Below are positions 1 to 10,927 of a DNA stretch of 64,000 bases, piece by piece. Each line of letters opens with the position of its first letter. The stretch's first letter is position 1. The position numbers were made by a program, and so were the translations under genes. The stretch is from Treponema sp. (GTDB taxonomy: Bacteria > Spirochaetota > Spirochaetia > Treponematales > Breznakiellaceae), in NCBI GenBank assembly GCA_009777735.1, contig WRLF01000007.1:83912-147911 (forward strand), given 5' to 3'. The notes beneath the pieces were generated by a model, which saw only the letters and a program-made list of their open reading frames with translations, was not told the origin of the DNA and made no database searches.

Positions 1-1
1 A

Positions 2-718
2 CCCGAAGAATCCCAAATACTGATAAACCGCAATTTGGCCGGAAGGGGAACGGTTGAGATAAGAGAACGTCCGCCGGGGGATATTACCGTAGCTGTAGCT
101 GCGGAAGGTTACAGCCCCATGATCGTTGAGACGGAACTTCTTCCCGATGTGTTAACTGAAATAACCATAGCTCTCGGACCGTTATTATACAGTGATGTAT
201 TTATCGATGTACCGTCAGAAAATACCGTTAATATATACCATGGAGCTATGTACATAGGGCAGGCTCCGCTTAACCTGCGGGTCCCCATAAATGATCTTGC
301 TTATTTTGTTGCTGAAACCTGGGACGGTGATGAGGCAAAAGCAGTCATTGCCGCACCCGATTATTTGGAAAGTGGATTTAATTTATCGCTTAATCTAAGG
401 ACTCCTCCACCGCAGGGAGTGCAGAGGGTAAACCGGGCAAGAAGGCGGTCTTATTGGGCATGGGGCGGTGTCTGGATTGCCGGTCTTACGGCATGGATTA
501 CGAACGGGATATTTACCGGTCATACCGCTGTACTTGCGCAAAGTACCAGTGAGGAATTTTGGGCACAGGCCGAAACCCTCAATTACATAAGATTGGGTGC
601 TTTAGGCTTAACGGGAGCAGCTTTGGTAAATTATTTTGCTTTCCAGATGCCCCGTTATCTGCGTACTGCGACGGAAGGATCCACACCCATAGTCAGGCAG
701 GAAAGGGCAAATCAATGA
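2..718 (+). CDS. PEGA-like envelope protein, 5' end outside window
   Basis: The reading frame is open from base 2, so the true start lies upstream of the window; TTG at 35 is only the first in-window start codon. The visible part has beta-rich repeats resembling PEGA domains (GTVEIRERPPGDITVAV near the start, then a second copy around the segment NTVNIYHGAMYIGQAPLNL). It then has a basic stretch (RVNRARRRSYW) and two hydrophobic segments near the C-terminus, suggesting membrane anchoring with the PEGA part outside the cytoplasm. The stop codon overlaps the ATG of ftsY (ATGA at 715-718), so the two are probably translated together. PEGA domains are common in spirochaete envelope proteins; the exact function is unknown. 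Confidence 0.6.
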   Translation, partial: PEESQILINRNLAGRGTVEIRERPPGDITVAVAAEGYSPMIVETELLPDVLTEITIALGPLLYSDVFIDVPSENTVNIYHGAMYIGQAPLNLRVPINDLAYFVAETWDGDEAKAVIAAPDYLESGFNLSLNLRTPPPQGVQRVNRARRRSYWAWGGVWIAGLTAWITNGIFTGHTAVLAQSTSEEFWAQAETLNYIRLGALGLTGAALVNYFAFQMPRYLRTATEGSTPIVRQERANQ

Positions 719-1578
719 AATTTGCAGAAAGGATAAAATCTTTTTTTTCCGGATCTACCGTACTTTCCGATGAATTTTTTGATGAACTTGCCGATCTGCT
801 TGTTGAGGGAGACATTGGAGCAAAGGAAGCATTCGCCGCCGCAGAACTTTTACGGGAGAGATGCAGGATAGAAAAAATTGCATTGGCGGATTTGGCAAGG
901 GAAAAACTTGCAAAACTGCTTGAAGAAATGCTTCATGGCGTAAAGGCAGAACCATTGCCGCCGGCAGGATGCCAGACAGTTATCCTCATGCTGGGGGTTA
1001 ACGGCGTTGGAAAAACAACTACCGCAGCTAAAATTGCCGCATTGTATAAAGATTCGGTAAAACCAATTCTTGCGGCGGCGGACACATTCAGGGCAGCGGC
1101 GATAGATCAGCTCAGGATACATGGGCAAAGACTCGATCTACGGGTTGTTGCCCATCAGCATGGCGGAGATCCCGCCGCCGTGGTGTATGACGCGATTGAA
1201 GCAGCAAGTTCCGCCGGGGTGGTAATTGCCGATACTGCGGGAAGAATGCATACAAAAACAGCTCTCGTGGAAGAGCTGCGGAAAATAGACAGGGTTGTTG
1301 AATCAAAAGCAAAAGAAGCCAGGTATATTAAATATCTTGTTCTCGATTCAACAACCGGCAGAAACGCCCTGGCTCAGGCAGAAATATTTTGTGATGCGGT
1401 ATCTCCAAATGCGGCAATTCTTACGAAATACGATTCTACGGCCAAAGGCGGAGTAGTTTTTTCTCTTGCCGGTGAATTACGCCTGCCTGTGGCGTATCTT
1501 TGTACAGGTGAAAAATACGGTGATATAAGGGGCTTTGACCCCGGCGTTTTTGCGAGGGAATTTGCGGGTATTGCCTAA
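715..1578 (+). CDS. ftsY: signal recognition particle receptor FtsY
   Basis: This is the SRP receptor GTPase, which docks SRP-ribosome complexes to the Sec translocon at the inner membrane. The 287-residue protein is short and has only a minimal acidic N-terminal region, consistent with the NG-only form. Visible motifs are the G1 P-loop GVNGVGKTT (about residue 95), the insertion box motif DTFRAAAIDQL, G3 DTAGR, and G4 TKYD followed by TAKGG. The usual G4 form is TKLD, so the tyrosine is a mild variant. I chose ATG 715 because it overlaps the preceding stop (ATGA) and gives a normal FtsY N-terminus; a longer frame begins at 559 inside the upstream gene. The next gene overlaps its 3' end by 8 bp. 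Confidence 0.95.
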   Translation: MKFAERIKSFFSGSTVLSDEFFDELADLLVEGDIGAKEAFAAAELLRERCRIEKIALADLAREKLAKLLEEMLHGVKAEPLPPAGCQTVILMLGVNGVGKTTTAAKIAALYKDSVKPILAAADTFRAAAIDQLRIHGQRLDLRVVAHQHGGDPAAVVYDAIEAASSAGVVIADTAGRMHTKTALVEELRKIDRVVESKAKEARYIKYLVLDSTTGRNALAQAEIFCDAVSPNAAILTKYDSTAKGGVVFSLAGELRLPVAYLCTGEKYGDIRGFDPGVFAREFAGIA

Positions 1579-3097
1579 AATTACAGACTTTTTTCGGAAG
1601 TTTCAGGTACACATTCTCTTGTTAATAATTTTATCGATTCTAGTGTTTACTGATATTCTTGCAATTAACCCGCCGGATAATACAATTATGCCGGATCAAC
1701 GGGAATTCGTTTACGGTGAATATTTTCCGGAATTCTTTGATGATTTTGATGATGAATATTTCTATCCGTATTACCGGCATTTTGATGATGAGGATGAAGG
1801 TGAACTCATGCCTGATTGGATGCTGCAGGATATTCCCTCATGGGTGCTGGATTCCGTCCCCCGCTGGTTCCGATCAAATGCCGGCGGTATGGAGCTGGAA
1901 GAAGTTCCTTCACGCTTTATGGCCCTCAGGAATACCCACGCTCTCGTAATCGATTACATGATTCCCGGCGGACTTGAACCGTTATTACGGCCGTATTATA
2001 ACAGTGATTTTTTAATTGAAATTCGAGTGTTATTTAAAGACAGGGAAGAGATACGCAGGCAGTGGCGGTTCCTGGATGAAAGCGGTCTTACCAGACTCAA
2101 TGCTGTTATCAGGTACAAAGATCCTGCGGAGGAACCTGAGGAAGAACCGGAAGAAGAATCGGAGGAGGAACCTGAAGAAGAATTGGAGGAAAGAGCAGAG
2201 GAAGTACCAATTACAGAACCTGTACATGACGAAGTAATTAATGGTATTGAAGAACAATCAGTTGAAAATGAAGATGAACCGGCAGAGAACAACGGATCAT
2301 CTGAAGAAAATGACGAATTACCGGAGGAAATTGAACAAACGCCCGCCCGAAGGCCTGCCGCTGCACCAAGAACAGGTCCCATCCCGGTAGGTTTTATTGA
2401 GATATTCAACGAGGAGACGCACCTTATTACCGAATATTTATTTCTTGATGACGGAGATGAAATGCAGACACACTATTTTTATAATGAAAATATCCTTATC
2501 AGGGCTGAAACAAGCATAAAATACAATGAATATGCAAATGCGTTTTTTGAAAGAATACACACCGATATTTTCCGGTATAACCGTTCTTATGCGCTGCGTA
2601 ATGTGGAACGGATATTTCACGGAACTGCATCCATTGATCCGATCCGCCATTCTTTTCCGTACCGTGTGCTTGATACAGCCGTTACTGCACAGTTCCTGAT
2701 CGATAATACTCCTGTCATGTCGGATTTTTTCGGCGGGCATTCCGTTTTGGAAGGTTACCGGATAGTGTACGAAACCGATGCAAGAGGCAGAGTCCTTGTG
2801 CAGACCATGTTTGACGATGACGGAGAAGTTATTTGGGTTATTACCAATGTATGGTCAGACGACAGGATTACCGCCATCCACAGGGTTGAAGGGGATGATG
2901 AAAAAATAACTGAATATGAGTATGATAGTGATGGTGACCGGATAGTGCAGCGTGATATTAACAACGGAGAAATTGAACGGATAATCCGCACTGACGGAAA
3001 CAGGGAGGTTGAAGAATTATTTATGAACGGAAATGTTATTTTAAGGGCAACATGGGAAGACGGTATAAAAATCAGCGAAGAAATGGTACGGCACTGA
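1571..3097 (+). CDS. secreted or anchored acidic envelope protein of unknown function
   Basis: I do not recognise a family. The proposed TTG start at 1571 lies inside the end of ftsY and follows an AGGGAA sequence by about 10 bases; TTG 1562 is also possible. The first 30 residues are basic then strongly hydrophobic (HILLLIILSILVF), fitting a signal peptide or anchor. Residues about 190-270 are extremely glutamate/proline rich (repeated EEPEEE, EESEEE). The C-terminal third carries short repeats such as YEYDSDGDRIVQR that resemble YD or MORN-type beta repeats. It is translationally coupled to lolC (ATGA at 3096-3099), so it may be an envelope factor made together with the lipoprotein-sorting transporter. 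The function is inferred from context only. Confidence 0.7.
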   Translation: MPKITDFFRKFQVHILLLIILSILVFTDILAINPPDNTIMPDQREFVYGEYFPEFFDDFDDEYFYPYYRHFDDEDEGELMPDWMLQDIPSWVLDSVPRWFRSNAGGMELEEVPSRFMALRNTHALVIDYMIPGGLEPLLRPYYNSDFLIEIRVLFKDREEIRRQWRFLDESGLTRLNAVIRYKDPAEEPEEEPEEESEEEPEEELEERAEEVPITEPVHDEVINGIEEQSVENEDEPAENNGSSEENDELPEEIEQTPARRPAAAPRTGPIPVGFIEIFNEETHLITEYLFLDDGDEMQTHYFYNENILIRAETSIKYNEYANAFFERIHTDIFRYNRSYALRNVERIFHGTASIDPIRHSFPYRVLDTAVTAQFLIDNTPVMSDFFGGHSVLEGYRIVYETDARGRVLVQTMFDDDGEVIWVITNVWSDDRITAIHRVEGDDEKITEYEYDSDGDRIVQRDINNGEIERIIRTDGNREVEELFMNGNVILRATWEDGIKISEEMVRH

Positions 3098-4422
3098 TGA
3101 ATTTAAAATGGATATGGTTTATTGCCACACGGTATATATTCCGCAAACAAAAAAAATCCCATACCGCTGTTCTGTCCATTTTGGGAATTGCGACAGGAGT
3201 ATTTGCGTTAATTGTTATAATAGCCGTAATGAACGGATTCCAGATGGGGTTTATCGAAAGTATCCTGGAAATTTCTTCATTTCATATACGTATCGGATCT
3301 CTGCCCGCAGAAAAAATGGAAGAAGCGCGATCTGCCCTTTTAACCGTTCAGGGAATAGAATCGGCTGTACCGTTTAACGAATTCCAGGGACTGGCAAGAG
3401 GCAGGCGTTCAGGGCAGCAGGGGGTATTGGTCAGGGGGCTTCCGCACAATACCCCCGAACTTGACGCTGCAATGGCGCAGCTTCTTGACTTTGAAGACGG
3501 CTTTTTTGATCTTAATTTCCGGCAAGACGCACTTTTAGGCGCGGAATTGGCACGCTGGCTTGGCGTGAGGACCGGCGATGAAGTAACCCTGTTTTCCATC
3601 CCTGCCATTTTTTCCGCTCTTGAAAGTGAGGATGATTCAGAAGATACCCCCGGTTCGCAGGTTTTCACGGTAACCGGCATATTTAGAACCGGATTTTATG
3701 AATACGACACAAGCTGGGTAATTATTGGAATTGATGATGTTGCTGCTTTTTCGGAAACCGGGCCGGTTATGGGGATAAAACTTAATAATCGTTTCCATGA
3801 CCGCCCCATGCTGGATCTTGCCCGTAAATCTCTTGAAGACAGGGAAGGGTTTCATGAGGCGGTATACTCCAGCTGGCGCGATTATAACCGGTCTTTTTTC
3901 GGCGCCCTTCGTACCGAAAAACTCTTTATGTTTATTTTGGTAGGGCTGATATTTATTGTTGTCGGCATGAACATCTATCAGACACAGCGGCGTTCTGTGC
4001 TGGAACACCGGGAAGAGATAGGGCTTTTACGGGCAATTGGCGGCGGGCAGAAAGCGGTACGGCTGATTTTTGTCTGTGACGGGGCAATCCTTGGTTTTAC
4101 CGGCGCTGCGGCGGGGCTGATTTTAGGACTGGTTACCGCATCAAACATATCAGTTTTTTTTACCGCAATTGAAGCGGTTGTTAATTTTTTTATTCCTGCT
4201 GTAAATGTTGTTGCTGGCCTTTTCCGGGCAGGAGATGTCGGAGATTTTGCCATTTTTTCTCCGGCGGTTTTTTATCTTAAAGAAATACCGTCGCGGATTA
4301 TTTCCGGCGAGGTACTGCTTATTTTTATGTTTGGATTCTTTTCGGCTCTTCTGGCGGCATGGTTTGCATCACGCAAAGTTTCCGGAATACAGCCTGCGGA
4401 GGTTTTAAGGTATGACGCATAA
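3097..4422 (+). CDS. lolC: lipoprotein-releasing ABC transporter permease, LolC/LolE family
   Basis: This is an inner-membrane permease of the LolCDE complex, which extracts mature lipoproteins from the inner membrane for delivery to the outer membrane. The 441 residues show the family layout: a TM helix near residue 25-45 (SILGIATGVFALIVIIAV), a large periplasmic domain, and three C-terminal TM helices. The conserved cytoplasmic segment REEIGLLRAIGG precedes the third-from-last helix, and the FtsX/MacB fold ends in ASRKVSGIQPAEVLR. ATG 3097 overlaps the previous stop (ATGA); a longer frame from 3052 is unlikely. It is followed by the ATPase and a second permease, giving the full C-D-E arrangement. 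The C versus E designation is by order only. Confidence 0.9.
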   Translation: MNLKWIWFIATRYIFRKQKKSHTAVLSILGIATGVFALIVIIAVMNGFQMGFIESILEISSFHIRIGSLPAEKMEEARSALLTVQGIESAVPFNEFQGLARGRRSGQQGVLVRGLPHNTPELDAAMAQLLDFEDGFFDLNFRQDALLGAELARWLGVRTGDEVTLFSIPAIFSALESEDDSEDTPGSQVFTVTGIFRTGFYEYDTSWVIIGIDDVAAFSETGPVMGIKLNNRFHDRPMLDLARKSLEDREGFHEAVYSSWRDYNRSFFGALRTEKLFMFILVGLIFIVVGMNIYQTQRRSVLEHREEIGLLRAIGGGQKAVRLIFVCDGAILGFTGAAAGLILGLVTASNISVFFTAIEAVVNFFIPAVNVVAGLFRAGDVGDFAIFSPAVFYLKEIPSRIISGEVLLIFMFGFFSALLAAWFASRKVSGIQPAEVLRYDA

Positions 4423-5125
4423 AAACAATGTAAATGAAAATGTCATGGTTCATGTAAATAATTTATTAAAAAATTATATATCCGGTGACGAGACTCTGCA
4501 TATTCTGCGGGGGGTTAATTTTAGTATCCCCACCGGCCTTTCGGCGGCGATTAACGGCCAAAGCGGCAGCGGAAAAAGCACCATGCTCAATATTATCGGA
4601 GGACTTGATCGCTGTGACGGCGGGACAGTATTTGTCGGAACCGATGAAATTACCGCCATGCACGAGAGAAACCTTGCGGTATTCCGCAGCAGGAAAGTCG
4701 GTTTTATTTTTCAGTTTCATTATTTGCTTAAGGATTTTACCGCTCTGGAAAATGTAATGCTTCCTGCCTATATCGCCGGAATGAAAAAAAAATCGGCTTT
4801 TGAACGGGCACATGAGCTGCTTGCCGATGTGAACCTTTCCGACCGTGCCGGGCATTTCCCTTCCCAGCTTTCCGGCGGTGAGCGCCAGCGGGTTGCGGTT
4901 GCCCGCTCAATAATGAACGATCCCGGTTTGATCCTTGCCGATGAACCGACAGGAAACCTTGATCCTGATAACAGCGCCATGGTAGCCGAACTGCTTTATG
5001 CCAGTGCGGAAAAATGGGGAAAAACCCTGCTGGTGGTAACCCATGACGAAAAGCTCGCTTCTAGAGCTTCAGCCCGGTATACCCTGGAAAACGGTTTACT
5101 TACCGCATCGGGTGAAAACGCATGA
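4412..5125 (+). CDS. lolD: lipoprotein-releasing ABC transporter ATPase LolD
   Basis: This ATP-binding subunit powers lipoprotein release by the flanking permeases. Over 237 residues it shows Walker [10 protein letters not shown], the Q-loop region [21 protein letters not shown] typical of the LolD/MacB subfamily, signature [14 protein letters not shown], Walker [13 protein letters not shown] and the H-loop VTHD. ATG 4412 overlaps the end of lolC by 11 bp; an in-frame ATG at 4445 could also serve and would remove a poorly conserved leader. The stop overlaps the start of the next permease gene (ATGA). Confidence 0.94.
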   Translation: MTHKNNVNENVMVHVNNLLKNYISGDETLHILRGVNFSIPTGLSAAINGQSGSGKSTMLNIIGGLDRCDGGTVFVGTDEITAMHERNLAVFRSRKVGFIFQFHYLLKDFTALENVMLPAYIAGMKKKSAFERAHELLADVNLSDRAGHFPSQLSGGERQRVAVARSIMNDPGLILADEPTGNLDPDNSAMVAELLYASAEKWGKTLLVVTHDEKLASRASARYTLENGLLTASGENA

Positions 5126-6387
5126 ATATCCGTACCTGTTTTTTTATAGCCATCCGCTATCTTTTGGGACGGGCGCGTGAAGGCGGACGATACCTCAGAG
5201 GCGCCGCCGCCGGTATCGCGGTCAGCCTGGTCCCCATCATTGTTACTCTTATTGTCGCTGATGGCATGATACGGGGCATTATCGACCGTTACATTGAAAT
5301 GGGAACCGGACATTTGCAAGTGTTCTATCATGTCAGTTCAGAATTGCCGGATGACATTCACGAACGGATACGGGAAACAGATGATGTCAGGGGCGCATGG
5401 CCGGAGCGCCGCGGTATGGGAGTGCTTGTTGGCAGAAACGGAAGAACCGGTGCAAGTGTCCGCGCCATGGATCCTTCATTTTGGGAAGATCCGGGCAGTC
5501 TTGAGTATCTGGAAATTCTGGAAGGAACTGCCTTTCTTGAAACCGACAGGGATATGATGATCGGCAAAAACCTTGCAGATTCCATCGGCGCCGGGCTGGG
5601 AGATACGGTTCGATTAATGACAATTCGCGTAACGGCGGACGGCAGCAATATACCCCGTATTACTCCCTTTGTTGTTACAGGCATTGTATCATCGGGTTAC
5701 CATGAACTTGATGCCCTGTGGTGTATCATCACTCACGATATAGGGCAGCGTATTCTTGCGCCGGAACTGTCAACGTCAAGCGTTATTGTTAAAATTAACG
5801 ATCCCTATAAAAATGCGGATGCTATGTCATGGTCGCTCTTTTCAATGTTTGATGCCGGGGTTGGCGTATATACATGGAAAGACCTGATGCGTTCCCAGTA
5901 CAGCTCGTATGAATCTACCCGGCAGATGCTGCTTTTTATCATGGCGTTAATCGTCATTGTTGCCGCAGTAAATGTATCATCCGCCACGTCGATGCTGGCT
6001 CTCGAACGACAGCGGGACATTGCCATATTGAAAGTAACCGGAGCGGGCGTAAAGGGCATATCCGGAATTTTTCTGTGGGGAAGTTTTCTCACCGGGTTAT
6101 GCGGCGCTGTTATCGGCCTTGCCATAGGCCTTTTGCTGGGCAGTAACATTAACACTATTATCCGCTCACTGGAAAAAGGCTTGAGTTTTTTCTCCGGCCT
6201 TGGCGGAGGCGGCGAGGTAACGATACTTGATCCCGGTTTTTACCTCCAGACAATCCCAATAATCATTGACTGGTTTGCCGTTTTCCTCATCGGCTGTTTC
6301 ACCGTTCTCTGTTCTGTTATTGCTTCATGGATTCCCGCCCGCCGCGCCGGAAAACTCAAACCAATGGAGCTGCTGCGGAAAAATTAG
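5122..6387 (+). CDS. lolE: lipoprotein-releasing ABC transporter permease, LolC/LolE family (second copy)
   Basis: This is the second permease of the Lol complex, homologous in layout to the one at 3097-4422: an N-terminal TM segment (AAAGIAVSLVPIIVTLIVA), a periplasmic domain of about 230 residues, and three C-terminal TM helices ending in PARRAGKLKPMELLRKN. The segment LERQRDIAILKVTGAG is the FtsX-family cytoplasmic coupling motif. Having two distinct permeases flanking LolD suggests a heterodimeric LolCE rather than a LolF homodimer. ATG 5122 overlaps the lolD stop. The 3' end runs directly into the ribosome site of the xylanase gene. Confidence 0.9.
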   Translation: MNIRTCFFIAIRYLLGRAREGGRYLRGAAAGIAVSLVPIIVTLIVADGMIRGIIDRYIEMGTGHLQVFYHVSSELPDDIHERIRETDDVRGAWPERRGMGVLVGRNGRTGASVRAMDPSFWEDPGSLEYLEILEGTAFLETDRDMMIGKNLADSIGAGLGDTVRLMTIRVTADGSNIPRITPFVVTGIVSSGYHELDALWCIITHDIGQRILAPELSTSSVIVKINDPYKNADAMSWSLFSMFDAGVGVYTWKDLMRSQYSSYESTRQMLLFIMALIVIVAAVNVSSATSMLALERQRDIAILKVTGAGVKGISGIFLWGSFLTGLCGAVIGLAIGLLLGSNINTIIRSLEKGLSFFSGLGGGGEVTILDPGFYLQTIPIIIDWFAVFLIGCFTVLCSVIASWIPARRAGKLKPMELLRKN

Positions 6388-6393
6388 GGAGGT
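6387..6393 (+). promoter_or_regulatory. ribosome-binding site deciding the xylanase start
   Basis: The purine-rich sequence AGGGAGG begins at the last base of the lolE stop codon and lies 5 nt before ATG 6399. It supports the lipoprotein start over the longer frame that begins at 6327. Confidence 0.6.
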
Positions 6394-6398
6394 TTGGT

Positions 6399-8012
6399 AT
6401 GCGTATCATGAATTCGCTGTTTTTGGTAATATCCATGTTTTTTTCCGGTTTATTTTTTTCATCCTGTGCGTCAAATACAAATGAAAAAAAAATTCAAGAT
6501 ATTGTAAATTATGCAGAGGGACTGGCTTTGGAAAAAAATACTTTAACCCTGACCATAGGTGCCGTAGAAAAACTTAATATTATTCCTGCACCCGTCAAAG
6601 CAAACAATGTTAACCTTATCTGGGAAACAAGCAACCCTGATCTGATAAACATATCACAGGATGGAGTCGTAAAAGCAATCAATTTCTCCTCCGGTGGTAA
6701 CTCCGAATTCAGAGAAGGAGCGGCAACCGGTACAGCGATAATTATTGTCAGAACTGCGGACGGAAAATTTGAGGATTCAATCGAAGTAACCGCCACTACA
6801 GCGGCATTAACAAGCATGGATACATTGCCTCCGCTCAAAGACCGGTTTGCGGACTTTTTTTTAACAGGCAATATCGCCGGCGCCGTTCCCGCAGGACCTG
6901 ACAGTGAAATTACCGGAAACGGAGAATCGGTAATAATCGGTAATACAAGGCTGATTCGCCACTATAACACACTCACCGCAGAAAACCACATGAAACCGTC
7001 ATATATTACCAATGGCAGGAATGCCGCTACCGGCGAAATTACCTGGACATGGACAAATGCAGACCGTTTTGTCAATGCAGCTGAAAATTCCGGCTTCAAC
7101 ATTATAGGCCACACGCTCCTTTGGCACAGTCAGATTCCTGCATGGCAGCATGAAATCGGCGGCAGAAGAGGTACAGCCGGTAACTACTCATGGAATATTG
7201 CAAATGTCATGTCAAAGGATGAAGCTCTCATTATTATGAGAGAATTTGTCAATGCAGTAGTATCGCGTTATGCGGGGAGAATTCATACATGGGATGTGTT
7301 GAATGAAATTTTCCCGGATAGCGTTACAGAAACAATGGACTGGAAAACCGCTATGCGTGGTATTGGCGACTCTCAAGGACCAAATCCCTGGTTTGTGGCA
7401 ATCGGGGCAGATTTTGTGTATGAGGGATTCCTTGCCGCACGTCTTGCAGATCCCAACGCCAGACTTTATTATAACGATTACAATACTGATGCTGCAGACA
7501 AGGCCGTCTTGATACGCAACATGATACGCGATGTAAATGAGCGGTACCGTTTAGAGCATGGCAATGCAGAACACAGTAACTTTGGCGCCCGCTCATTGAT
7601 AGAAGGTATTGGGATGCAGGAACATCACAACACCGGCATTTCGGCAGACAGAATACGAAATTCCATTAATATATTCAGGGAATTGCCGGGAGTAACATTA
7701 TCCGTTACTGAACTGGACTTACTTGGTCAGGGATGGAACGATTTCCGTTCAGCCGGCGGCGAAGGCGCTAACCAGCAAGGCAGCTCAACCGTGACAAATG
7801 ACGGAATTATGAACCAGGCCAGACTGTACGGTGAATACATGGCGTTGTACCTGGAAAATTCCGATATCATCGAACGTGTATCGTGGTGGGGAGTTAGAGA
7901 CAGCCAAAGCTGGCGATCCAGGGGGCTGCCCCTCCTGTTTGACTCTGACTGGAATGCTAAACCTGCCTATTATAAGGTGATCGAAGCTCTTGAGAATCAT
8001 CTAAGAGAGTAA
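6399..8012 (+). CDS. lipoprotein GH10 endo-beta-1,4-xylanase with N-terminal Ig-like domain
   Basis: The enzyme hydrolyses internal beta-1,4 bonds of xylan. ATG 6399 follows AGGGAGG by a good distance; a longer frame from 6327 lies inside lolE. Residues 1-28 form a lipoprotein signal with lipobox FSSC, so the enzyme is probably tethered to the cell surface. Residues about 45-135 look like a bacterial Ig-like (BIG2-type) domain ([19 protein letters not shown]). The GH10 barrel follows, with substrate-site motif [12 protein letters not shown], acid/base Glu303 in WDVLNE, and nucleophile Glu438 in SVTELDL. It lies 11 bp after lolE and is probably co-transcribed with the Lol genes that would sort it. 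It points to a plant-fibre habitat. Confidence 0.93.
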   Translation: MRIMNSLFLVISMFFSGLFFSSCASNTNEKKIQDIVNYAEGLALEKNTLTLTIGAVEKLNIIPAPVKANNVNLIWETSNPDLINISQDGVVKAINFSSGGNSEFREGAATGTAIIIVRTADGKFEDSIEVTATTAALTSMDTLPPLKDRFADFFLTGNIAGAVPAGPDSEITGNGESVIIGNTRLIRHYNTLTAENHMKPSYITNGRNAATGEITWTWTNADRFVNAAENSGFNIIGHTLLWHSQIPAWQHEIGGRRGTAGNYSWNIANVMSKDEALIIMREFVNAVVSRYAGRIHTWDVLNEIFPDSVTETMDWKTAMRGIGDSQGPNPWFVAIGADFVYEGFLAARLADPNARLYYNDYNTDAADKAVLIRNMIRDVNERYRLEHGNAEHSNFGARSLIEGIGMQEHHNTGISADRIRNSINIFRELPGVTLSVTELDLLGQGWNDFRSAGGEGANQQGSSTVTNDGIMNQARLYGEYMALYLENSDIIERVSWWGVRDSQSWRSRGLPLLFDSDWNAKPAYYKVIEALENHLRE

Positions 8013-8026
8013 TTGGGCTCACTCTT

Positions 8027-8054
8027 CCTGCATTTTACCTCCTGCCTCTTACTT
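8027..8054 (+). repeat. two 14-bp (2x7) direct repeat units upstream of secA
   Basis: Two adjacent 14-bp units (8027-8040 and 8041-8054) match at 11 of 14 positions, sharing CCTGC, a TTA core and a T-rich end. They fill the gap between the xylanase stop and the secA start. They belong with the other 7-bp-periodic arrays in this window. No terminator is visible in this gap. Confidence 0.45.
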
Positions 8055-8083
8055 TTTTCTCCAATTTTCGCTACCATGTATGC

Positions 8084-10879
8084 ATGATATTAGATAAATT
8101 TATTAAGGTCCTGTTTGGCTCTCAGCATGAACGGGATCTAAAGGCGTTACTGCCCATATTGCACTCGGTAAATGAAAAAGAGGTCTGGGCAGCCGGGCTT
8201 CCGGATGAAGAGTACCCCCGGCAGACTGAAAAACTCCGCGAGCGATATCACAACGGCGAAAGCCTCGATAAATTGCTGCCGGAAGCGTTTGCCCTGGCGC
8301 GTGAAGCGGCACGGCGGAAACTCGGTGAACGGCCCTACGATGTACAGGTACTCGGTTCCATTGTCCTGCATCAAGGTAAAATCGTTGAAATGAAAACCGG
8401 CGAGGGCAAGACCCTGATGTCTGTTGCTGCCGCATACCTCAATGCCATACCGGGCAACGGTATACACATTGTCACGGTAAATGATTATCTAGCCAGCCGT
8501 GATGCCGAATGGATGCGCCCGATTTTCCGTTATTTGGGAATGACTGTCGGAACCATCCTTTCAGACATGGACAATGAGCGGCGCAAAGAGAATTATGCCT
8601 GTGACATTACGTACGGAACGAACAATGAATTCGGGTTTGATTATCTCCGCGACAACATGCACCGCACAATGGAAAGCAGGGTGCAGCGGGGACATCATTT
8701 TTGTATTGTTGACGAAATTGATTCCATCCTTATTGACGAGGCACGTACCCCGTTGATCATTTCCGGTGCGGCAGAAGACGATACATTTAAATTTGCCGAA
8801 GTTGACAAACTTTTAAGCAGCCTGAAAGAAGTGCAAAAAAAAGAAAACGGCGACTATCCCGATGAAGCCCAGGGTGAAGAAATAATCGGAGATTATAAAA
8901 TCAATGAAAAAAATAAAAGTGTTTCTTTTTCCAATCAGGGCCTTGCTGCCATTGAGGGAATTCTGCAAAAGCGGAATCTGATTCAGGGCGCCATTGTTGA
9001 TGAACAAAACTTTGAATTTATCCATTATTTTACCCAGGCATTAAAGGCCCACAAGCTCTTTCATATTGACGTTGATTATGTGGTGCAGGACGGCCAGGTA
9101 CAGATTGTTGATGAGTTTACCGGACGCATCTTGCACGGCAGGCGTTATTCGGACGGCCTGCACCAGGCAATCGAAGCAAAAGAACGTATCAGGATTGCCC
9201 AGCGCAACCGCACGCTGGCAACCATTACCTTTCAGAATTATTTCAGGTTATACTCAAAAATTTCCGGCATGACCGGGACTGCTGATACGGAAGCTGCCGA
9301 GTTTGCCAAAATTTACAAACTTGAAGTTACCGTTATTCCCACAAACCTGCCCGTAGCCCGTCTTGACGAAAATGATGTGGTATACCTTAACGAAGCGGAT
9401 AAATACCAGGCATTGTGCAATGAAATTGCAGATGCGTATCAAAAAGGCCAACCCATGCTTGTCGGAACGGTCTCAATCGAAAAATCCGAAAAAATTTCAT
9501 CGCTGCTTACCCGCAAAGGCGTTCGTCACGAAGTGCTGAACGCAAAAAACCATGCCCGTGAAGCAATTATCATCGCGGAGGCCGGTGCAAAAGGCTCTGT
9601 TACCATTGCGACTAACATGGCCGGACGCGGTACTGACATAAAACTCGGCGGAAACCCCGAACACCGCGCCCGCAGACGCGCCGGAACAGGAGCAAGCCCG
9701 GAGCAGTACGCCACGATTTACCGCGAAGAATACGAAAAGTGGAAAAAAGATTACGAGGAAGTTAAAAACATCGGCGGCCTGTACGTTATCGGAACAGAAC
9801 GCCATGAAAGCCGCCGTATAGACAACCAGCTTCGAGGCCGTTCGGGCAGGCAGGGCGATCCCGGCAAAAGTAAATTTTTTATCTCAATGGATGATGATCT
9901 TATGCGGCTTTTTGGCGGCGAAAAAATGAAAAATCTTATGTCAAGAATCGGTATGGAACAGGGGGAGCCCATTTATCATCCCTGGCTGAGTAAAAGCATA
10001 GAAAACGCCCAGAAAAAAGTTGAGGAACGGAACTTTGAAATTCGCAAGCATCTTTTGGAATACGACGATGTGCTTAACCAGCAGCGGAAATTTATTTACG
10101 AACAGCGTGATGCCATTCTGCTTGACGAAGACCTGAAAAAAAGGGTAAACGACGCAAGCGCCGATATGGCAGGAAACTTAATCGACGAGTTCAACCGGGC
10201 GCAAAGGAATGACATTGCCGCCGCTATAAAAGATTTATCTGAGGAAATGCGGCAGAAGTTCGGGTATCAGTTAACGCTTGACCACAACAGCACCGAAGCA
10301 AAAAATACCGAACTGTTGGAAAAACGCATACTAGCCGATCTTGAAAAAGATATTAACGACAAGGAAGCTCTCATTGGCACTGCCTATCTAAATGCCATTA
10401 TCAGGGATAATTATCTTCATGCCGTTGACCGCAAGTGGCTTGATCATCTTGAAAACATGGAAGCGCTGCGTGAAGCAGTTTATCTTCGCCACTATGCCCA
10501 AAAAAACCCCCTTACCGAATACAAGGTTGAGGGCTTTCAAATATTTGACCGGATGATTGACGACATTCGCCAGGAAATTGCTTCCCGTCTGCACCTTGTA
10601 CGGATTCAGGTTGCACCGCCCGGCGAATCCCGCAGGCCAATGAACCGGTCAATCGCGACGGTTCAATCGGCAAGCCATTCCAGCATGGCCTCTTTTGGCG
10701 CAGCTGCGGCAGGAAACGCATCAGGTGCAGGAACTTCTTCCGGCGGAGGTTCACCATTGCAGGCTGCAAGCCAGCCCGAAGGCGCAACCGTTGTACGCAG
10801 CCAGCCAAAAGTCGGCCGCAATGACCCATGCCCCTGCGGCAGCGGCAGAAAGTTCAAACATTGTCACGGGAATAAATAG
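8084..10879 (+). CDS. secA: preprotein translocase ATPase SecA
   Basis: SecA is the cytoplasmic motor that drives preproteins through SecYEG. At 931 residues it has the normal domain order: NBD1 with P-loop GEGKT (residues 106-110) and the Walker B segment [19 protein letters not shown], the preprotein cross-linking domain, NBD2 ([40 protein letters not shown]), and the helical scaffold. A flexible Gly/Ser/Ala-rich linker leads to the C-terminal zinc-binding tail [17 protein letters not shown], which binds SecB or phospholipid in other bacteria. ATG 8084 has no strong Shine-Dalgarno sequence. It converges with the SPOR gene across a 76-bp gap containing a perfect palindrome. Confidence 0.97.
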   Translation: MILDKFIKVLFGSQHERDLKALLPILHSVNEKEVWAAGLPDEEYPRQTEKLRERYHNGESLDKLLPEAFALAREAARRKLGERPYDVQVLGSIVLHQGKIVEMKTGEGKTLMSVAAAYLNAIPGNGIHIVTVNDYLASRDAEWMRPIFRYLGMTVGTILSDMDNERRKENYACDITYGTNNEFGFDYLRDNMHRTMESRVQRGHHFCIVDEIDSILIDEARTPLIISGAAEDDTFKFAEVDKLLSSLKEVQKKENGDYPDEAQGEEIIGDYKINEKNKSVSFSNQGLAAIEGILQKRNLIQGAIVDEQNFEFIHYFTQALKAHKLFHIDVDYVVQDGQVQIVDEFTGRILHGRRYSDGLHQAIEAKERIRIAQRNRTLATITFQNYFRLYSKISGMTGTADTEAAEFAKIYKLEVTVIPTNLPVARLDENDVVYLNEADKYQALCNEIADAYQKGQPMLVGTVSIEKSEKISSLLTRKGVRHEVLNAKNHAREAIIIAEAGAKGSVTIATNMAGRGTDIKLGGNPEHRARRRAGTGASPEQYATIYREEYEKWKKDYEEVKNIGGLYVIGTERHESRRIDNQLRGRSGRQGDPGKSKFFISMDDDLMRLFGGEKMKNLMSRIGMEQGEPIYHPWLSKSIENAQKKVEERNFEIRKHLLEYDDVLNQQRKFIYEQRDAILLDEDLKKRVNDASADMAGNLIDEFNRAQRNDIAAAIKDLSEEMRQKFGYQLTLDHNSTEAKNTELLEKRILADLEKDINDKEALIGTAYLNAIIRDNYLHAVDRKWLDHLENMEALREAVYLRHYAQKNPLTEYKVEGFQIFDRMIDDIRQEIASRLHLVRIQVAPPGESRRPMNRSIATVQSASHSSMASFGAAAAGNASGAGTSSGGGSPLQAASQPEGATVVRSQPKVGRNDPCPCGSGRKFKHCHGNK

Positions 10880-10927
10880 AGGCGCTTCGTCGAGGGTTGT
10901 ATCAAGGCTGGCTGTTTTAGTTGCAAA

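Noticed and set aside
1996..2409. Serine-rich antisense frame opposite the glutamate-rich region
   Set aside because: Produced by GAA/GAG codons read on the other strand; no start signals.
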